From: Macrotis lagotis
Lineage: Eukaryota; Chordata; Mammalia; Peramelemorphia; Peramelidae
Direction: 5' to 3'
DNA: 64,000 bases
Assembly: GCF_037893015.1 (NCBI RefSeq)
Contig: NC_133661.1
Location: 189,299,991-189,363,990 of the forward strand
The position numbers and the translations under genes were made by a program. A model generated the notes under the pieces. That model was given only the letters and a program-made list of their open reading frames with translations. It searched no databases and had not been told where the DNA came from. Below, one piece after another: positions 35,800 to 49,132 of the stretch. Position 1 is the first letter of the stretch, and every line of letters begins with the position of its first letter.

Positions 35800-36290
35800 C
35801 TGATGGGATGCCTAACATTTGAGAATGATTGAATAAATCATGATACATAAATGAAATGGGATAATAATATACTGTAGGAAATGATGAAGATTTTTGTTTC
35901 AGAGAAACCTGAGAAGTTATTTATATATGAACAATAGAAGAAATTAAATAGAAAGAGGAGAGAAATTTATATAATGACAGCAAATGGCAGAGACAAACAA
36001 CTGTAAAAGAATTAGACATTCTGATTAGTGTAATTATGACTAATGATTTCAGAGGACTGATGATACAAGATGCTATTTACTTCTTGATAAGGACCCAGAA
36101 TGAATAATGAGACTTTTTTTGGACATGGTCACTGTAAGAATTATTTTGTCTAAATCTACAATACTTAGAATGGAGGAGTTGTTTTTCTTTCATTTTCATT
36201 AGAAGAGAAGGGAGAATTGGGATAGGAGGGAAAGAATTTCTAATGAATTTTATGTATATTTATGAATATGTAAATATATGCATATATACA
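35800..36290 (+). mobile_element. Old LINE 3' end, sense
   Basis: 'ggacatctgatgggatgcct', 'gaatgattgaataaatcatg', 'aggaaatgatgaagattttt' and 'ttcagagaaacctgagaagt' follow the order of L1-type 3' UTR sequence. It is strongly diverged. Confidence 0.55.
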
Positions 36291-38108
36291 TTTTAAAGAA
36301 GAATATTAATTCTATTTAAATATATTTGATCACTAACTTGCAAAGTCTAGTCCATTCATTTCATTTTCATTTAGCATGTAGAAATGTTCAGGTTCTATCC
36401 TCAATTTTCTAACTAACCCCATTAACACTGAGAACCAGCTTCACATTCCTCCTTTTCTTGTGTAGCTTCACAAGTTCTTGACCATTTTCTCCTTCATACT
36501 AGCAAATTTATACTCTGCAACCAAATTGCCTTCTAACTTAATTTTATGAATCCTTTCATAAGTTGTTAAGTATGATGCATGAATCCCAGAAGGTCCCTAA
36601 AATAGTTTCAAAAATACCATTAAATGAAAAATATTTTCATAATGATACTTAGGTGTTATTTTTCTAGGAAAATGTCCTCTCTTTTTCAGTTACATATTGC
36701 TGTGAGATCAGATTGTCTTCATTTATTTCAAATAAACCAACATATAATAATATGGAATGCAAGAGTATATATAAAAAAGAATTCAGTTTTTTTTCCTATT
36801 AAACAGCATATCAAGGAAATTTTCAAAAACATTTAAACTAGTGCAATTCCACTCATTAATTTTTTTTGTTTTAGAAAATATTAATTATATTATTATATTA
36901 ATTACATATTATATATAAACAATTAAATAATTATTATATTATATGATTAATTTTGTTATTTAAATTAATAAATATATGACTCAAGTGTTTTCATATTTAT
37001 TATGGTAAAACTTGATCTGCAAAATCAAATATTATTTGATGTCCTCAATGATTTTTAAAAGTGGGAAGATTTTTGGTATTGAGAGCAAAAAGTTTGAGAT
37101 ATGCTGCTCTTCTCTAATAAGATTAGAATATTCATTTCTTTGACTCATTTAGTCAAGACATTCCTAAGCTTGTATATTCAATGTCCTGGCTCTCACTTTA
37201 ACAATTCTACCCAAACCTCTAGGACTAATTTAAACTCTGCTATAAATTCTCTTTGATGCTTCACTATTGAATGACTATTTCTTCAAATAACCTCCTGCAG
37301 CATTTTTGTGTGTGCTGTACCATATCTTTGCTATTAGAACATGCCTTCTTCTCCCTTTCAAACATATTTATCTCAAACCCCAGTCAAAGCTCTTTGTGGT
37401 CAAAAATACACTTTGTTATTCTTTTCATCTCCTATCAGCTACACAGTAATCTGCATATATCTGGTGTTCAAGAGATATTCTTGTACAACGTAAATTATAA
37501 CTTAAGTGATAAAGAAAAAAAGAAGTAAAAGAAGAAGACTGATATATGGGAAAATTAGTGTGAAGAGAAAGGTGAAGAAAAAATATGAGAAGACTGAAAA
37601 AGAAGATAGAAGAAAGGAGAGGAAAGGATCAATGAAACATGTAAGTTCAAACAAAATCCAGCATTTGCTAAATGACTTGATTAGATAAATAACAGCTTTC
37701 ACTGACTTTTTTAAAAAAGTTCTCCAGTCCAGGCCTTCATTCTGACCTAGTTCCAAACTTGTTCAAAGATAAAATTCCTTTCCATGTAATTAGGTAATGT
37801 AAAGGACACAGTTACTCTCCTTAAAAGAGTAGTAAGATATTCATCTCACAGAAAACTTGAACTGACCAGTACCCTATTTGTGACAATTGCTTACCACAAA
37901 TAGAGGATTTTATCTTTATCCTAATTAAATTATATTTTAAATTAGACTATTATTCTAGATTTTTGAGATCTTTTGGCAACCCAAAACCTACCTAACAAAT
38001 AAATCTATGATTTTTAAAATGGACTATAGAATGATGATTGACTCACTTTTTTCAGGCAAAAACTATACAGAGGATTGCAACAGCCCCTAAAATTTCTTAG
38101 AATGAAGG
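36291..38108. other. Intergenic, very AT-rich at 36876-36978
   Basis: The 36876-36978 block is nearly pure A/T (ATTA-type). About 37508-37625 is a purine-rich tract whose open frames on both strands are low complexity. No gene is supported. Confidence 0.45.
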
Positions 38109-38149
<41 letters not shown>

Positions 38150-38202
38150 GTATATATATACATATATATGTATATATATGTATATATATACATGTATATA
38201 TA
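38109..38202. repeat. (TA)n microsatellite with ATG/CAT interruptions
   Basis: TA units interrupted by 'tgta' and 'tacatata', about 94 bp. Confidence 0.92.
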
Positions 38203-40338
38203 ATCATTTTAAAATTAGGAAATTATTGACCAATAACTATATAAATCTTGTGTAATCGGATCTAGGACCAGATATATGACCACAGACAGGAGTCACAAAA
38301 GGATAAGATCCAGTTACACTCACCAAAATTTGTATTAATCCTTCCATTTGTTGAGAATGACTGATAACTAAAATCACTATATTCTTTTTGTTCAAGTCCC
38401 CTGTCTCAAATCACTTCTTCAGTCCACTTGGATGTTCTTTAAGGCACATAGAACAAACTAAAAGAGAATTTCAATTTAATACAGTGTAATATAAAGTAAT
38501 AAGATGTTTATTTTGTTCACTATGGTTCAGCAATAAAAATCAGAATAAAACTTCAGAAATTGGGCTCACACTCCTTACGTCCTCCACAAGCCCCCATGCA
38601 TGTCCCTTCCCCATTATCCATTCCAATTTTGTTCTAAAACTGACATTTATAACTCACCAGGTAGACAAGAACAATCTTCTTCTACTTTCTAAATAACCCC
38701 AGGGTGGAGCAAATATCAGTGTTTCTCTCCAAGTATTCTTTTCCCAAAATCGGAATCCTCTCCTCAGAAACTGAATTTCCAATATCTTCCTTACATCATG
38801 TGTGCAGATAATCTGTAGGCATTTTCATGAGGCTATTCTGTTTTCAGACCATATTGGCATGATGGCAGGGAATGAGGGAATTGTCTTCCCAAGGGGGTTA
38901 AAACATAGAGTTCATATTTCTTCTCTTTATTGTATGAAAAAAAGTTTACTTGTCTTCAAATATTCTACACAAACTCACTTATATCCAATCTCATATAAAT
39001 CCTGTCATTCCTCTACTTGTCTTATGCCCATTTCTAGGTTACTTTATCACAAATTACAACAATTTACATTTTGGGAGGTCACAAAGGAGTCTTGTTTTGA
39101 TTCATATCTTCTTTGAAAATGCCCTGAGTTCATCATCTCACACCATTAACTAGAAAAGGAAGAGAAATCCACAAAAATCTTCTTTCAGTCTTATTATAAA
39201 AAATGACACTTTAAAGTGGTAATGGACCATTTTGGTCCCTACATGAGAGATCCTAAGAGACCAGAAACTCCTTGGTGGCACAACCTAGTAACATAAATCA
39301 AACTGGGTCACAAAAGTTCTGCAGGTCACTTGACTTAGTCAAATATCACAAAAGGTTCTTGTGATTACTAAGCTTCGAGGCTTTACTCTAATCCTTTCAA
39401 TAATCATGGGAAGGGAATTAACAGATAACTTCTTTCCATATTTCATCTCTCATCACTGAAATAAGGCCAGAGGACACCAACATCTTCCAAGATTCCTGAA
39501 GTGTTCTTAAAGAAATAGTGTCAAGAAGAATTTGAAAAGTTGGAGTTCTGCTCCAGCAGAGATGCTGGAGGGAATGACCAATTGTTTCAGTGACTAATTG
39601 ATGGCATCCAGGTATAAGAGAGATCATGGTGTGACTACTATGAGCACTCTGTCTTTGAAGAACTTTGCTCATTTCCAAGAAAATGATTGTGAAAATTCAG
39701 TTCAAAGATTCATGGAATAATAGAGGAAAGAACTGGGAACTAAATGGGAGATAAAGCATTTAACTAATGATTAGGAGATGGTTCTGCTATTGATTTACTA
39801 TGCAATCTTAAGATAGGTTCAAATTCTGTCTGTCATTTAAAAGCTCTGTTCTTAGACACCTAAAATCCTTTAGGGTCTTTCTTTCTCCATTTGAATTTTC
39901 TTCAATATTACTTTCTTTTTTATCTGACTTTCTAGCACAACTGTTCAGAATACTATAAATCTATCTTTTGCCAGCATTCTGTCTACTTACCCCAAATATT
40001 AGGATTCATTATCTAATGAAAAGATTATTAGGTTTATGCATTTATTTTTTGCCACTTTAACTCTCAATTTAATTGATTCTCCCTACTGCTAATACTGAAA
40101 TGTTCTATGGGTAGAAATTGATGAAGATGTTAGAATCATGGAAAGTAAAAGTATATGCTTGACATGATTTACCAAAGACTTCAGGAAATCCCAGATTGTA
40201 TGTATTAAAGAAACTATATTTAAAATTTGCATATTTGTTAAAAGGATATTATTTTTCAATTTAGTTTTCGAGAGGGAATTGTGAAAAAGAGAATAAATGC
40301 TAAGAGATAGAAGCAGAGATAAAACTAGAAATAGACAC
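38203..40338. other. Unassigned intergenic sequence
   Basis: A small inverted repeat (38252-38264 against 38307-38319, 11 of 13 matching) is present. A 104-codon frame at 38802-39116 has no domain I recognise and an overlapping frame of similar look, so it is probably chance. No named repeat was recognised. Confidence 0.4.
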
Positions 40339-40395
40339 ACACAGGAGAGAGACAGAGACAGAGACAGAGACAGAGACAGAGACAGAGACAGAGAC

Positions 40396-40430
<35 letters not shown>

Positions 40431-40432
40431 TC
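40339..40432. repeat. (GACAGA)n(GA)n microsatellite
   Basis: About eight 'gacaga' hexamers and then GA dinucleotides. The open frame through it is low complexity. Confidence 0.92.
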
Positions 40433-41064
40433 ATAGAAATAAAATATCTACCCTGAAAAACAATTTTATATATCTGTTGGGAATCTCTACCTGGATTTGC
40501 AAATCAAACATCATTTGACAAAATAGGATCTCATATTCCACCCAATTCCTGCAAATTCAAATTCTCAGCAACTTGAGAGAAGAGGTCTGGGTTTCTGTGG
40601 TTTTTAGTTTAGTTTTGTTGGAGGGGTTGGCCATTTTGGAGGGGGAGTGTCATTGGCTTTACATTTGATTGCTTGTTTTCTTTTTTACCTTTCACTTTAC
40701 TCCTAGGATTTAGCATAGTGCTTCACAAAAATCAAGTGCTTAATAACTACTGTAAATGACACCCCCCATTCTTGTAATCACCTAGGTTTGCAAACTTGAA
40801 GTTGTCATTGTTATTTCCCTCTCCTTTGATCTTCAAATAAAATAAATTGTCAAGTTTATCAATAGTCTTCATCATATTTCTTATATCAACCACCATTTCT
40901 GCATTTGATATAGACTCTAATCTAGTTCAAGTTTTTTCTTGCTTTCTCTTCTACCTCAATAGTTTCCAAAATGGAATTTCTTCCTCCAAATTCTCTCTTC
41001 TTACATCCAAAATTCTCACCAGCTCAGTCCCTTATAAAATACTAATAATATAACAATAAATAGA
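40433..41064. other. Unassigned intergenic sequence
   Basis: G/T-rich near 40590-40660, otherwise ordinary. No feature recognised. Confidence 0.4.
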
Positions 41065-42305
41065 TGAATGAGGAACCAAGATGGAAGAGTAGTCAAGGAC
41101 TCTCCCAAGCACTCCCCCAAACCATTTCAAATATCTTTTAGTAATGACTCTAGAACACATTCTAAAACACATTATGAAGTGGAATAATGCCTGAGAGAGG
41201 AGTGCAGAGCAGTGTGGCACATGATAGAGCACACCAGCTCAGTCATCCAGGAACAGACTTCTAGTTGACTGGGTCAGTGGCATTGGTGGCCATTTCCAAA
41301 TCTCTCAATCCACAGACTGTCAAGAACAACAAGGGAGGAAAAATTCTTCTGCACCAAGTGAAAGTGGATCACAGTCTACACAAATCTCAGTCCATAGACT
41401 GTAAGCACAACAAAAGACGATTAAAGGGATTTAGTTGCTATCACTGAGGCAGGACTCTTGCTTTGTCCATACTCACATCTGGGTGACAGTCTGGGACTCC
41501 AATTCCAAAAAAAGAGCTGGAGTACAAAAGTACTTACTTCCCTAGTGGTACAGGGACCTTCCTCCAAGGAAGAAAGGAATACTTGTAGTCACCCACAGAC
41601 CAGAGCACAGGAGAATAACACAAACCTCTCCTTAGGACTTGCCACTTTGGAAGAATTGAAAACTTACAGGTCCTTAGAAACATCTCTGAAAACAGTTGTA
41701 TAAATCCCCAAAAGCTTGGAACAGTACATCCTCCACCCTGGAAGCATAAGTCTACCTTAACAAAGAGTTAAAATCAAGTCATAGGGAAATGAGCAAACAA
41801 CAGAAGAAAAAAAAATCTGACTATAACTGTTACTCTGGTCACAGGGAAGATCAAAATACATATTCAAAAGTAGATAACAAAGTCAAGGCTTCTACATCTA
41901 AAACCTCCAAGAAAATTATGAATCGGTCTCTGACCATAGCAGAGTTCAAAAAAATTGTGAAAATAAAGTTAGGGAGGTAGAGAAAAAAATGGGAAATGCT
42001 GGAAAATCATGAAAACCTAGTCAGCAGTTTGATGGAGACACAAACAATACTGAAGTAAATAAGATCTCAAAAAGCATAATGGGCCAAATGGAAAAAGAGA
42101 TTACAAAAGCTATTGAGGAGAAGAATGCATTAAAAAACCAAATTGGTTAAATGGAAAAGGAGATACAAAAGCTCACTGAAGAACATAATTCATTAAAATA
42201 CAAAATGGAACCAAGGGAAGTTTAAGAATTTCTGAAAAATAAAAATACAATAAAACAAAAATTAAAAGAAAATGTGAAATTTCTCATTGGCAAAACAACT
42301 GAGGA
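41065..42305 (+). mobile_element. L1 LINE 5' part, sense: 5' UTR and start of ORF1
   Basis: It begins 'aggaaccaagatggaagagt', an L1-like 5' start. The 5' UTR runs to about 41780. From there 'gatcaaaatacatattcaaa', 'gtaggtagagaaaaaaatggg'-type and 'ccaaatggaaaaagagatta' stretches match the ORF1 beginning and coiled coil seen in the copy at 58.9-59.4 kb. It stops at 42305, where a second L1 5' end begins. The frame is broken. Confidence 0.75.
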
Positions 42306-42556
42306 GGACTTCCAAGATGGAGTCAAGATGGTGGTGTGAAGCTAACATGCTACCAGAGCTTTTTCCTACCAAAGATAAATGAAACCACTCTGACAACCAA
42401 AATACAGATCCTACCAAGAAAAAGAGACGATTTAAAGAAGTTTTCCACTGTGGACACTGTGGAGGATCTTTAGTGAAGGTCGGTTTCTTTGCAAGAAAAG
42501 GGGAAGTAAAGTGTAGCAGGTGGGAGAACTGAAAAGCTAGCAGGAGGCTTTCATTT
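42306..42556 (+). mobile_element. L1 LINE 5' end, sense, about 250 bp
   Basis: 'acttccaagatggagtcaag' and 'atggtggtgtgaagctaaca' are typical of an L1 5' start. The piece ends abruptly at the 3' end of an antisense L1, which has probably cut it. Confidence 0.6.
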
Positions 42557-43518
42557 TTTTATTATATAAATATTTTATTTCTTTTTCAATTATATACAAT
42601 AGTAGTTTCTACCCATCATACTTTGGTAAGGTTTTGAATTTTACCTATTTTCTCTCAGTCTAACTTCTCTCCCCCTTAGAGATAGCAAAATTATGGAGCA
42701 CATAAGACAAGTTTTTTTAATTGAATTTGATCTTTATTTAAAATCCACAGATATCTCTGGATACAGATGGTATTCTCCATCCCAAATAACTTAAAATAGT
42801 CCCTGATTATTGCCCTGATGAAATGAGCAAGTCTATTGAGCTTGTTCATCACCCCCATGTTGCTGGTAGGGTGTACATGCTCATTTTGCTCAGCATCAGT
42901 TCATGCAAGTCATTCTAGGCTTCTCTGAAACTCCATCCCTTCTAGTTTATAATAGAATGATAGTGTTCCATATCTATCAGAATTTGTTTAGCCATTTCTC
43001 AATTGATGGACATCCCCTCAATTTCCAATTCTTTCCTAACACAAACAGAGTTGTTATGAATATTTTAGTACAAGTGATGTTTTCACTATTTTTCATGGTC
43101 TCTTCAGGGCATAAATACAGTAGTGGTATTGCTCCATCAAAGGCATTTCAAGTTTTCATTGCCCTTTGGGCATGATTCCAAATTGCTACTCAGAAAGGTT
43201 GGATCAATTCACAATTCCACCAAAAATGCATTAGTGTCCCAGATTTCCTACATCCCTAACAATATTGATCATTGTCCTTTCAGGTTGTAGTGTTCAATTT
43301 GAGTGGTGAGGGGCCATAACTCAGAGATGCTTTAATTTAAATTTCTCTAATGAGTAATGACTTAGAGTAATTTTTCATTTGGCTATGGATAGCTTTGATT
43401 TACTCATCTATAATTTGCTTTTGCATATTCTTTGACCATTTGTCAATTGGGGAATGGCTAGTTTTTGTTTTTAGATTTGACTCATTACTAAATGTATATA
43501 TAAATGCATATATATGTA

Positions 43519-43524
<6 letters not shown>

Positions 43525-43549
<25 letters not shown>

Positions 43550-43552
43550 TAC
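43525..43552. repeat. (TA)n microsatellite inside L1
   Basis: It lies where other copies in the window read 'tctatatatattttagaaatgag', so it appears to have expanded from the L1 sequence. Confidence 0.85.
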
Positions 43553-45571
43553 AAATGAGGCCTTTCTCTGAAATATTTGGTGTAAAAATTGTTTCCAAAT
43601 TTACTACATTTCTTTTTATCTTGATTACAGTGATTTTGTTTGTGCAAAAGCTTTTTAATTTAATGTAATGAAAATTATTCAGTTTGTTTTTAATGAGGTT
43701 CTCCATCTCTTACTTGGTCATAAACTATGGCCCTTTCCATAGATATTCCTTGATCTTCTAGTTTGTTTACAATATTGTTTTTTATGTCTAAATCCTGCAC
43801 CCATTTTGATCTTATCTTGGTATAGGTTATAAGAATTTGGTTTACTCCAACTTCCTGCCATAATAACTTCCAATTTTCCAAACAGTTTTTTTTTTTTTTA
43901 TTAAAGACAGAGTTGTTATCCCAGAGGCTGGGCTCATTGGGTTTATCAAACAGAAGATAACTATAATCATTTCTTACTGCCTTTTTTGTACTGTCTATTC
44001 CACTAATCCACCACTATATTTCTTAGCCAGTACCAGACAGTTTTGATGACTGGTACTTTGTAATATAATGTTAGATCTGGTAAGGCTAAGCCACCTTCTT
44101 TTGCACTTTTTTTTCATTAAATCATATGATAATCTTCACTATTTGTTTCTCAATATGAATTTATTAACAATTTTTTCTAGCTCATTAAAGTAGTTTTTTG
44201 GAAGTTTGATTGGTAAGACAATAAATAAGTAGTTTAATTTTGGTAGAATTGCCATTTTTATTTTATTACTTTGGTCTGTCCATGAGCAGTTGCTTTTTGC
44301 CCAGTCATTTAAATGTAATTTTATTTGTGTGAGAAGTGTTTTATAGTTGTTTTCATAGTGTTTCTGAGTCTGCCTTGGTAGGTAAACTTCCAGGTATTTT
44401 ATATTGTCTGAAGAGACTTTAAATGAAGTTTCTCTTTCTAGCTCTTGTTGCTGTATCTTGGTACTCAAATATAGAAATACTGAGGATTTATGTGGCTTTA
44501 TATCATATTCTGCAATTTTATTAAAGTTGCTAATTGATTCTAGCAGTTTTTAGATGATTTTTTAGGATATTCTAGGTGTACCACCATGTCATCTGCAAAG
44601 AATGAGAGTTTTGATACTATCTTCTCAATTCCAATTACTTTAATTTTTATTCTTCTTCAATTTATTATTTTATTCAACTTATTATTATTATTATTATTTT
44701 AACATTTGTAAAACAATATTAAATATTAGTGGTGATTACAAGCAGCCTTGTTTCACCCCTGATATTTTTGACAACACCTCCAGCTTATCCCATTGCATAT
44801 AATTCTTGTTGATGGTTTCAGATAGATACTGCTTATCATTCTAAGAAACAAACCATTTATTCCTATATTTTCTAGTGTTTTTAGAAGGAATGGAAACTGA
44901 TTTTCAAAGGCTTTGTTAAGCATCTGTTGAGATAATTGTATGATTTCTGTTAGGGTTGTTATTGACATAAACAAGTTTAATAACAGCTTTCGCAATATTG
45001 ACCCAACTCTGCATTACTGGGATAAAACCTTCTATATTGTACTGTATTATCCTAGTGATAATATGCTGTAATTGTTTTGGTATGATTTTACTTAAAATTT
45101 TTGCATCCATATTGATTAGGGAAATTGATCTATAATTTTCTTTCTGTTTTGATTCTTCCTGATTTAGGTATAAGCACCATACTGGTGTCATCAAAAGAGT
45201 TAGGGAGAGTTCTTTCTTCACCGATTTTTTCAAAGAGTTTATATAGATTGGAACTAATTGATCCTTAAATAGTTTGATATAATTCACTTATGAATCCATC
45301 TGGTCTTGGAGATTTTTTCTTAGGGAGTTCAATGATGAATGGTGAATTTCTTTTTCTGAGATACTGTTATTTAGATATTTATTTTCCTCTTCATTTAAAC
45401 TGAGCAGCTTATATTTTGTAAATGTTCATCCATTTCACATAGATTATCAAATTTATTGGATAAAAGTTTTGAATTACTATTTTAATTTCCTCCTTGCTGG
45501 TGGTGAATTCAATACTGGTGCCAGTAATTTGGTTTTCTTCCTTTTTTAAAAATAAAATTAGCTAAAATTTT

Positions 45572-45728
45572 TTTAAGGTTTTTTTTTTTTTTGCAAGGCA
45601 AATAGGGTTAAGTGGCTTGCTCAAGGCCACACAGCTAGGTAATTATTAAGTGTCTGAGACCAGATTTGAACCCAGGCACTCCTGACTCCAGGGATGGTGC
45701 TTTATCCACTATGCCACCTAGCCGACCC
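45572..45728 (-). mobile_element. tRNA-derived marsupial SINE, antisense, 18-bp TSD
   Basis: It runs from a T-rich tail 'tttttttttgcaaggcaaat' through 'gggttaagtggcttgctcaa' to 'ccaccta' and 'gccgaccc'. The duplication 'aaaattagctaaaatttt' (45554-45571 and 45729-45746) marks insertion into L1. It is little diverged, so a young copy. Confidence 0.95.
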
Positions 45729-45877
45729 AAAATTAGCTAAAATTTTATCAATTTTATTTGCTTTTTCATAGAATGAATGCTTGGTTTTATTTATTAGTTC
45801 AATGGTTTTCTTGTTTTCAATTTTATTAATTTCTCCTTTAATTTTTAGAATTTCTAATTCGTCATATAATTGGGACT

Positions 45878-46028
45878 ATTTTTTAGATTTTTGCAAGGCA
45901 AACAGGGTTAAGTGGCTTGCCCAAGGCCACACAGCTAGGTAATTATTAAGTGTCTGAGACCAGATTTGAACCCAGGCACTCCTGACTCCAGGGCCGGTGC
46001 TTTATCCGCTATGCCACCTAGGCGCCCC
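45878..46028 (-). mobile_element. tRNA-derived marsupial SINE, antisense, 11-bp TSD
   Basis: It is almost identical to the copy 150 bp upstream. It is flanked by 'taattgggact' (45867-45877 and 46029-46039) and inserted in the same L1. Confidence 0.95.
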
Positions 46029-46778
46029 TAATTGGGACTTCTTGTTTAGACAGTTTGTTCTTTATTCTTTGTTCTTTAATTTTTCTTTTGCTATTTTATT
46101 CATGTAAGCATTTAAAGATATAGTATATCCCCTAATCACTTCCTTGGCCATATCTCATAGGTTTTTATTATTGGTCTAATCCAAGATTCTCCCATAAAAA
46201 TTTCCAATTTTCCCAGCAGTTTTAAGGAAGAGAGAGTTTTTATCCCAATAACTGTACTCTTTGGGTTTATCAAACCACAGATTACTATAATCGTTTTCTG
46301 CTATTGCACCTAGTCTATTCCACTGGTACACCATTCTATTTATCAGCCAATACAAGACAGTTTTGATGACTGATGCTTTGTTATATAATTTTACATCAGG
46401 GAGGGCTAAGCCACCTTTTTTGCACTGTTTTCATTGAATCTCTGGAAATTCTTGACTTTTTATTTCTCCATATGAATTTACTTAAAACTTCTAAGTAATG
46501 AAAGTAATTTTTTTTGGAATTTTTATTGGAAGGGCACTAAACAGGTAGTTTAGTTTTGGTAGAATTGTCATTTTTATTACATTAGCTCTACCTATCCATG
46601 AGCAATTGAATTATACCCAGTTATTTAAATCTGATTTAATTTGTGTGAGAAGTGTTTCATAATTCTTTTCCAAAAGTTTCTGAGTCTGCTTTGGCAAATA
46701 GACTTCCAGGAATTTTAAATTGTCAGCGGTTACTTTGAATGGAATTTCTCTTTCTAGCTCTTCCTGCTATCTTGCTAC

Positions 46779-46858
46779 AGATATATATATATGTATATAT
46801 ATATATATGTATACATATATATGTATGTATATACATATATATATTTGTATACACACAC

Positions 46859-46920
<62 letters not shown>
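46779..46920. repeat. (TA)n microsatellite inside L1
   Basis: An imperfect TATG/TACA/TA stretch of about 140 bp replaces the 'atatagaaatac' that other L1 copies show just before 'tgaggatttatg'. It seems to have grown from that L1 motif. Confidence 0.92.
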
Positions 46921-46921
<1 letters not shown>

Positions 46922-46937
46922 AGGATTTATGAGGGTT

Positions 46938-47379
46938 TGTTGTGGGTACACAGGCTATTCTAACAGCCATGACACAAATCATCTCCAAGTAAACCGCCAC
47001 CTGGACAGTCTCAGGAGCTGGCTTGCCTCCCTGAGAGATAAGGTGAGCCGGAGTACTTGGGAGCCAGAGTCCTTGGGAGCTGGTCATTCTGCCCCACTGA
47101 CCAAGGGCACTAGACACAGCTGTGCCTTATCATCTCCTCCCCAACATACCCCCCCTATCTAGTAATGAAAGACGGTGCACATACACACGGCTTGCATTCC
47201 TCACAATTACCTCATTATTCTTTGTTCTACCCTGGAAGAACTAACAGTATATATGTAATAGCTAAGCAATAATAAAATTGAGCTGGAGGCATAAGGCAGT
47301 AGTGGCTTGACTCCTTATTCTCAGCTCCCCTCCTGGAGGGAAGTCGCGGCTGTGGGCCCCAAGGAAGCAAGCCACAACA
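46938..47379 (+). repeat. 5' LTR of the retrovirus fossil
   Basis: It begins TGTTGT and ends ACAACA, with an AATAAA in 'aataataaaattgagc' shared with the other LTR. The presumed primer site follows two bases later. Confidence 0.9.
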
Positions 47380-49132
47380 AATGGTGCCCAAACCCGGGAT
47401 CCCCCTCTGAAGGGAGCTTTAGACTCCCACTCCTCCTTGCTGGCCAAGGTAAGTGCCCCATTCAGACTGGTCTCTCAATGTTCCCCCGCCCCAGCCACCC
47501 CACGGCTATTAGAGCCCCCTGTAGTACCTTATCCTAATGGGGAATCTTCCCCCTTCTTCTGAAGATATGCATGTACGGGATCTTAAACATCTCCTAAGTT
47601 CCAGTCCCCTGAAATGCACTGAAAAAGAATGTAAGATAACACTCCAGGCAGTTTTTGTTTTGACCCCCTGGATTGAAGCTGGTCACATCCTGGATTCTGA
47701 TGTTTGGGGGCATGTTTTGACACTTGCCCACAGAGCTGAGGTCCATGGTGACTTTTCTCCTCCCTCGCTGCCCTTCTATCCTATTGTCACTACAATTACA
47801 TGCCTGCCTTTCAGGGAGAGAGGAAAAGCCTCAAGATATTTTACAGGCAGCTTTAGATGGAGAAAAGGCCAGAGCAGAGAGCCTGTGCCACCTCACTGAG
47901 GTCCGCGATGGGGGCACTCAAACTGATAAGAAATCCACTTGCCCCCCTCCTCCTAAGCCCTGTCCAGGTCCTCTGCCAGACAAACCACCTCCCCTAAAGC
48001 CTGCTCATCTTTACCCTGAGTTGCCTCAGGAAGATGACTGGATCCAGCCTCCCCTGAAACATCAAGATGTTCCCCCTGCCCCCTCAGCAGCAACTAACAA
48101 CTTCACAGATGCCTGTCAGATGAGACATTTTTGCTGGGTCTATTGGTAATCATTACCTGTCCTCCCCTCTCCTCAAGGGGATTTCAGCACTCCCTGTCAC
48201 CAGGCTCCCCTTCTCGTTTCGCTCCCCAGACCCATTCCACAGGTTTATGTAGCCTTTACCGAAGCAAACAGAAAGCACCTGAGCTATGTAATCTAGTAAC
48301 GGATCCATTTCATTCACTCACAGGAGCTCTCACACCCAGTCTGTGCAATGGGCAGAATTGCAACCCCTAACCTTGGTCCTTGCCTACACAGATTGCACTG
48401 CCCTGCCATAGATTCCCGACCCTCTGATCCAACAAGCAGCAGCAGCAGCCACCAGCCCACCTAGCCCTGTAGCAGCCCTAACCAAAGGAATGCAAAGAAT
48501 GTCTGTAAAAAACAGTAGATGAAACCTGAGACGCAGAGGATTGAGGGGGTGGGAAGACGATCCCCCCAACTTCCCCAGAGCACACCAGGATGAGTTCCTC
48601 ACCTTGGCAAAAAGAGCGATGGACTTTAAACCTAGAGAACACTTGTCTCTTCACCAACTCCTTTTTACTATTTTACCCCCAAAGCATGGTTCACCCCTCA
48701 GTGTGCACTTATCCCCTCCCCCAGATTCTTTTATGATGCATCTCTTTTCCCTGCTCTCTTTGCCAGTAACAGAACTGTGGTCTCCTCACACTCTCACCAG
48801 AAGAACAAGCATCCACACCGTATCCCATGACTCTTAAAGTTACCAATTCTGTTGGTCCTTTGCATATCTGTACTGGGTCCCACTAACCCTCTCATTCCAA
48901 GGGGACCTTTACACCTTTGGCTCCTCTACTATGAGGATCAAACTTCACACCCCTCCCTGCCCTTTTCTCCCTGACACTGGACACTCCCCCCACCTTCTGG
49001 TCTCCACAGATCCCCTGGACCCCATGTAAAAAAAGCCCCTGTATGTTGCATGTTGTTTAATATGTTCATTACTATTTCTTGGTGTTTATTATGGCTATCC
49101 AGTTCCGCCAGCCCTAAATGAAAAACAAGGGG

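Larger units (their letters stand above)
42557..46180 (-). mobile_element. L1 LINE, antisense: 3' UTR and most of ORF2 (left half of a split copy)
   Basis: The 3' end at 42557 ('ttattatataaatattttat') matches the L1 end at the right edge of the window. The 3' UTR runs to about 43500, then ORF2 in reverse. The frame at 44139-44468 gives '[40 protein letters not shown]' and that at 44916-45287 gives '[27 protein letters not shown]', both plain L1 reverse transcriptase/C-terminal motifs. It breaks at about 46180 between endonuclease and reverse transcriptase, and the missing part resumes at 52118. Two SINEs are inserted in it. Confidence 0.88.

Noticed and set aside
37502-37756. Open frames on both strands through a purine/pyrimidine-rich tract
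   Set aside because: Low-complexity sequence keeps both strands open; no domain or codon bias suggests a gene.
38802-39153. Two overlapping frames of 104 and 67 codons
   Set aside because: No recognisable domain, no start or splice context, and the overlap is typical of chance open frames.
41065-42556. Sense L1 5' ends next to an antisense L1 3' end, considered as an L1 5' inversion (twin priming)
   Set aside because: In a twin-primed antisense L1 the inverted 5' part would lie on the right of the 3' part, not on the left, so separate insertions are more likely.
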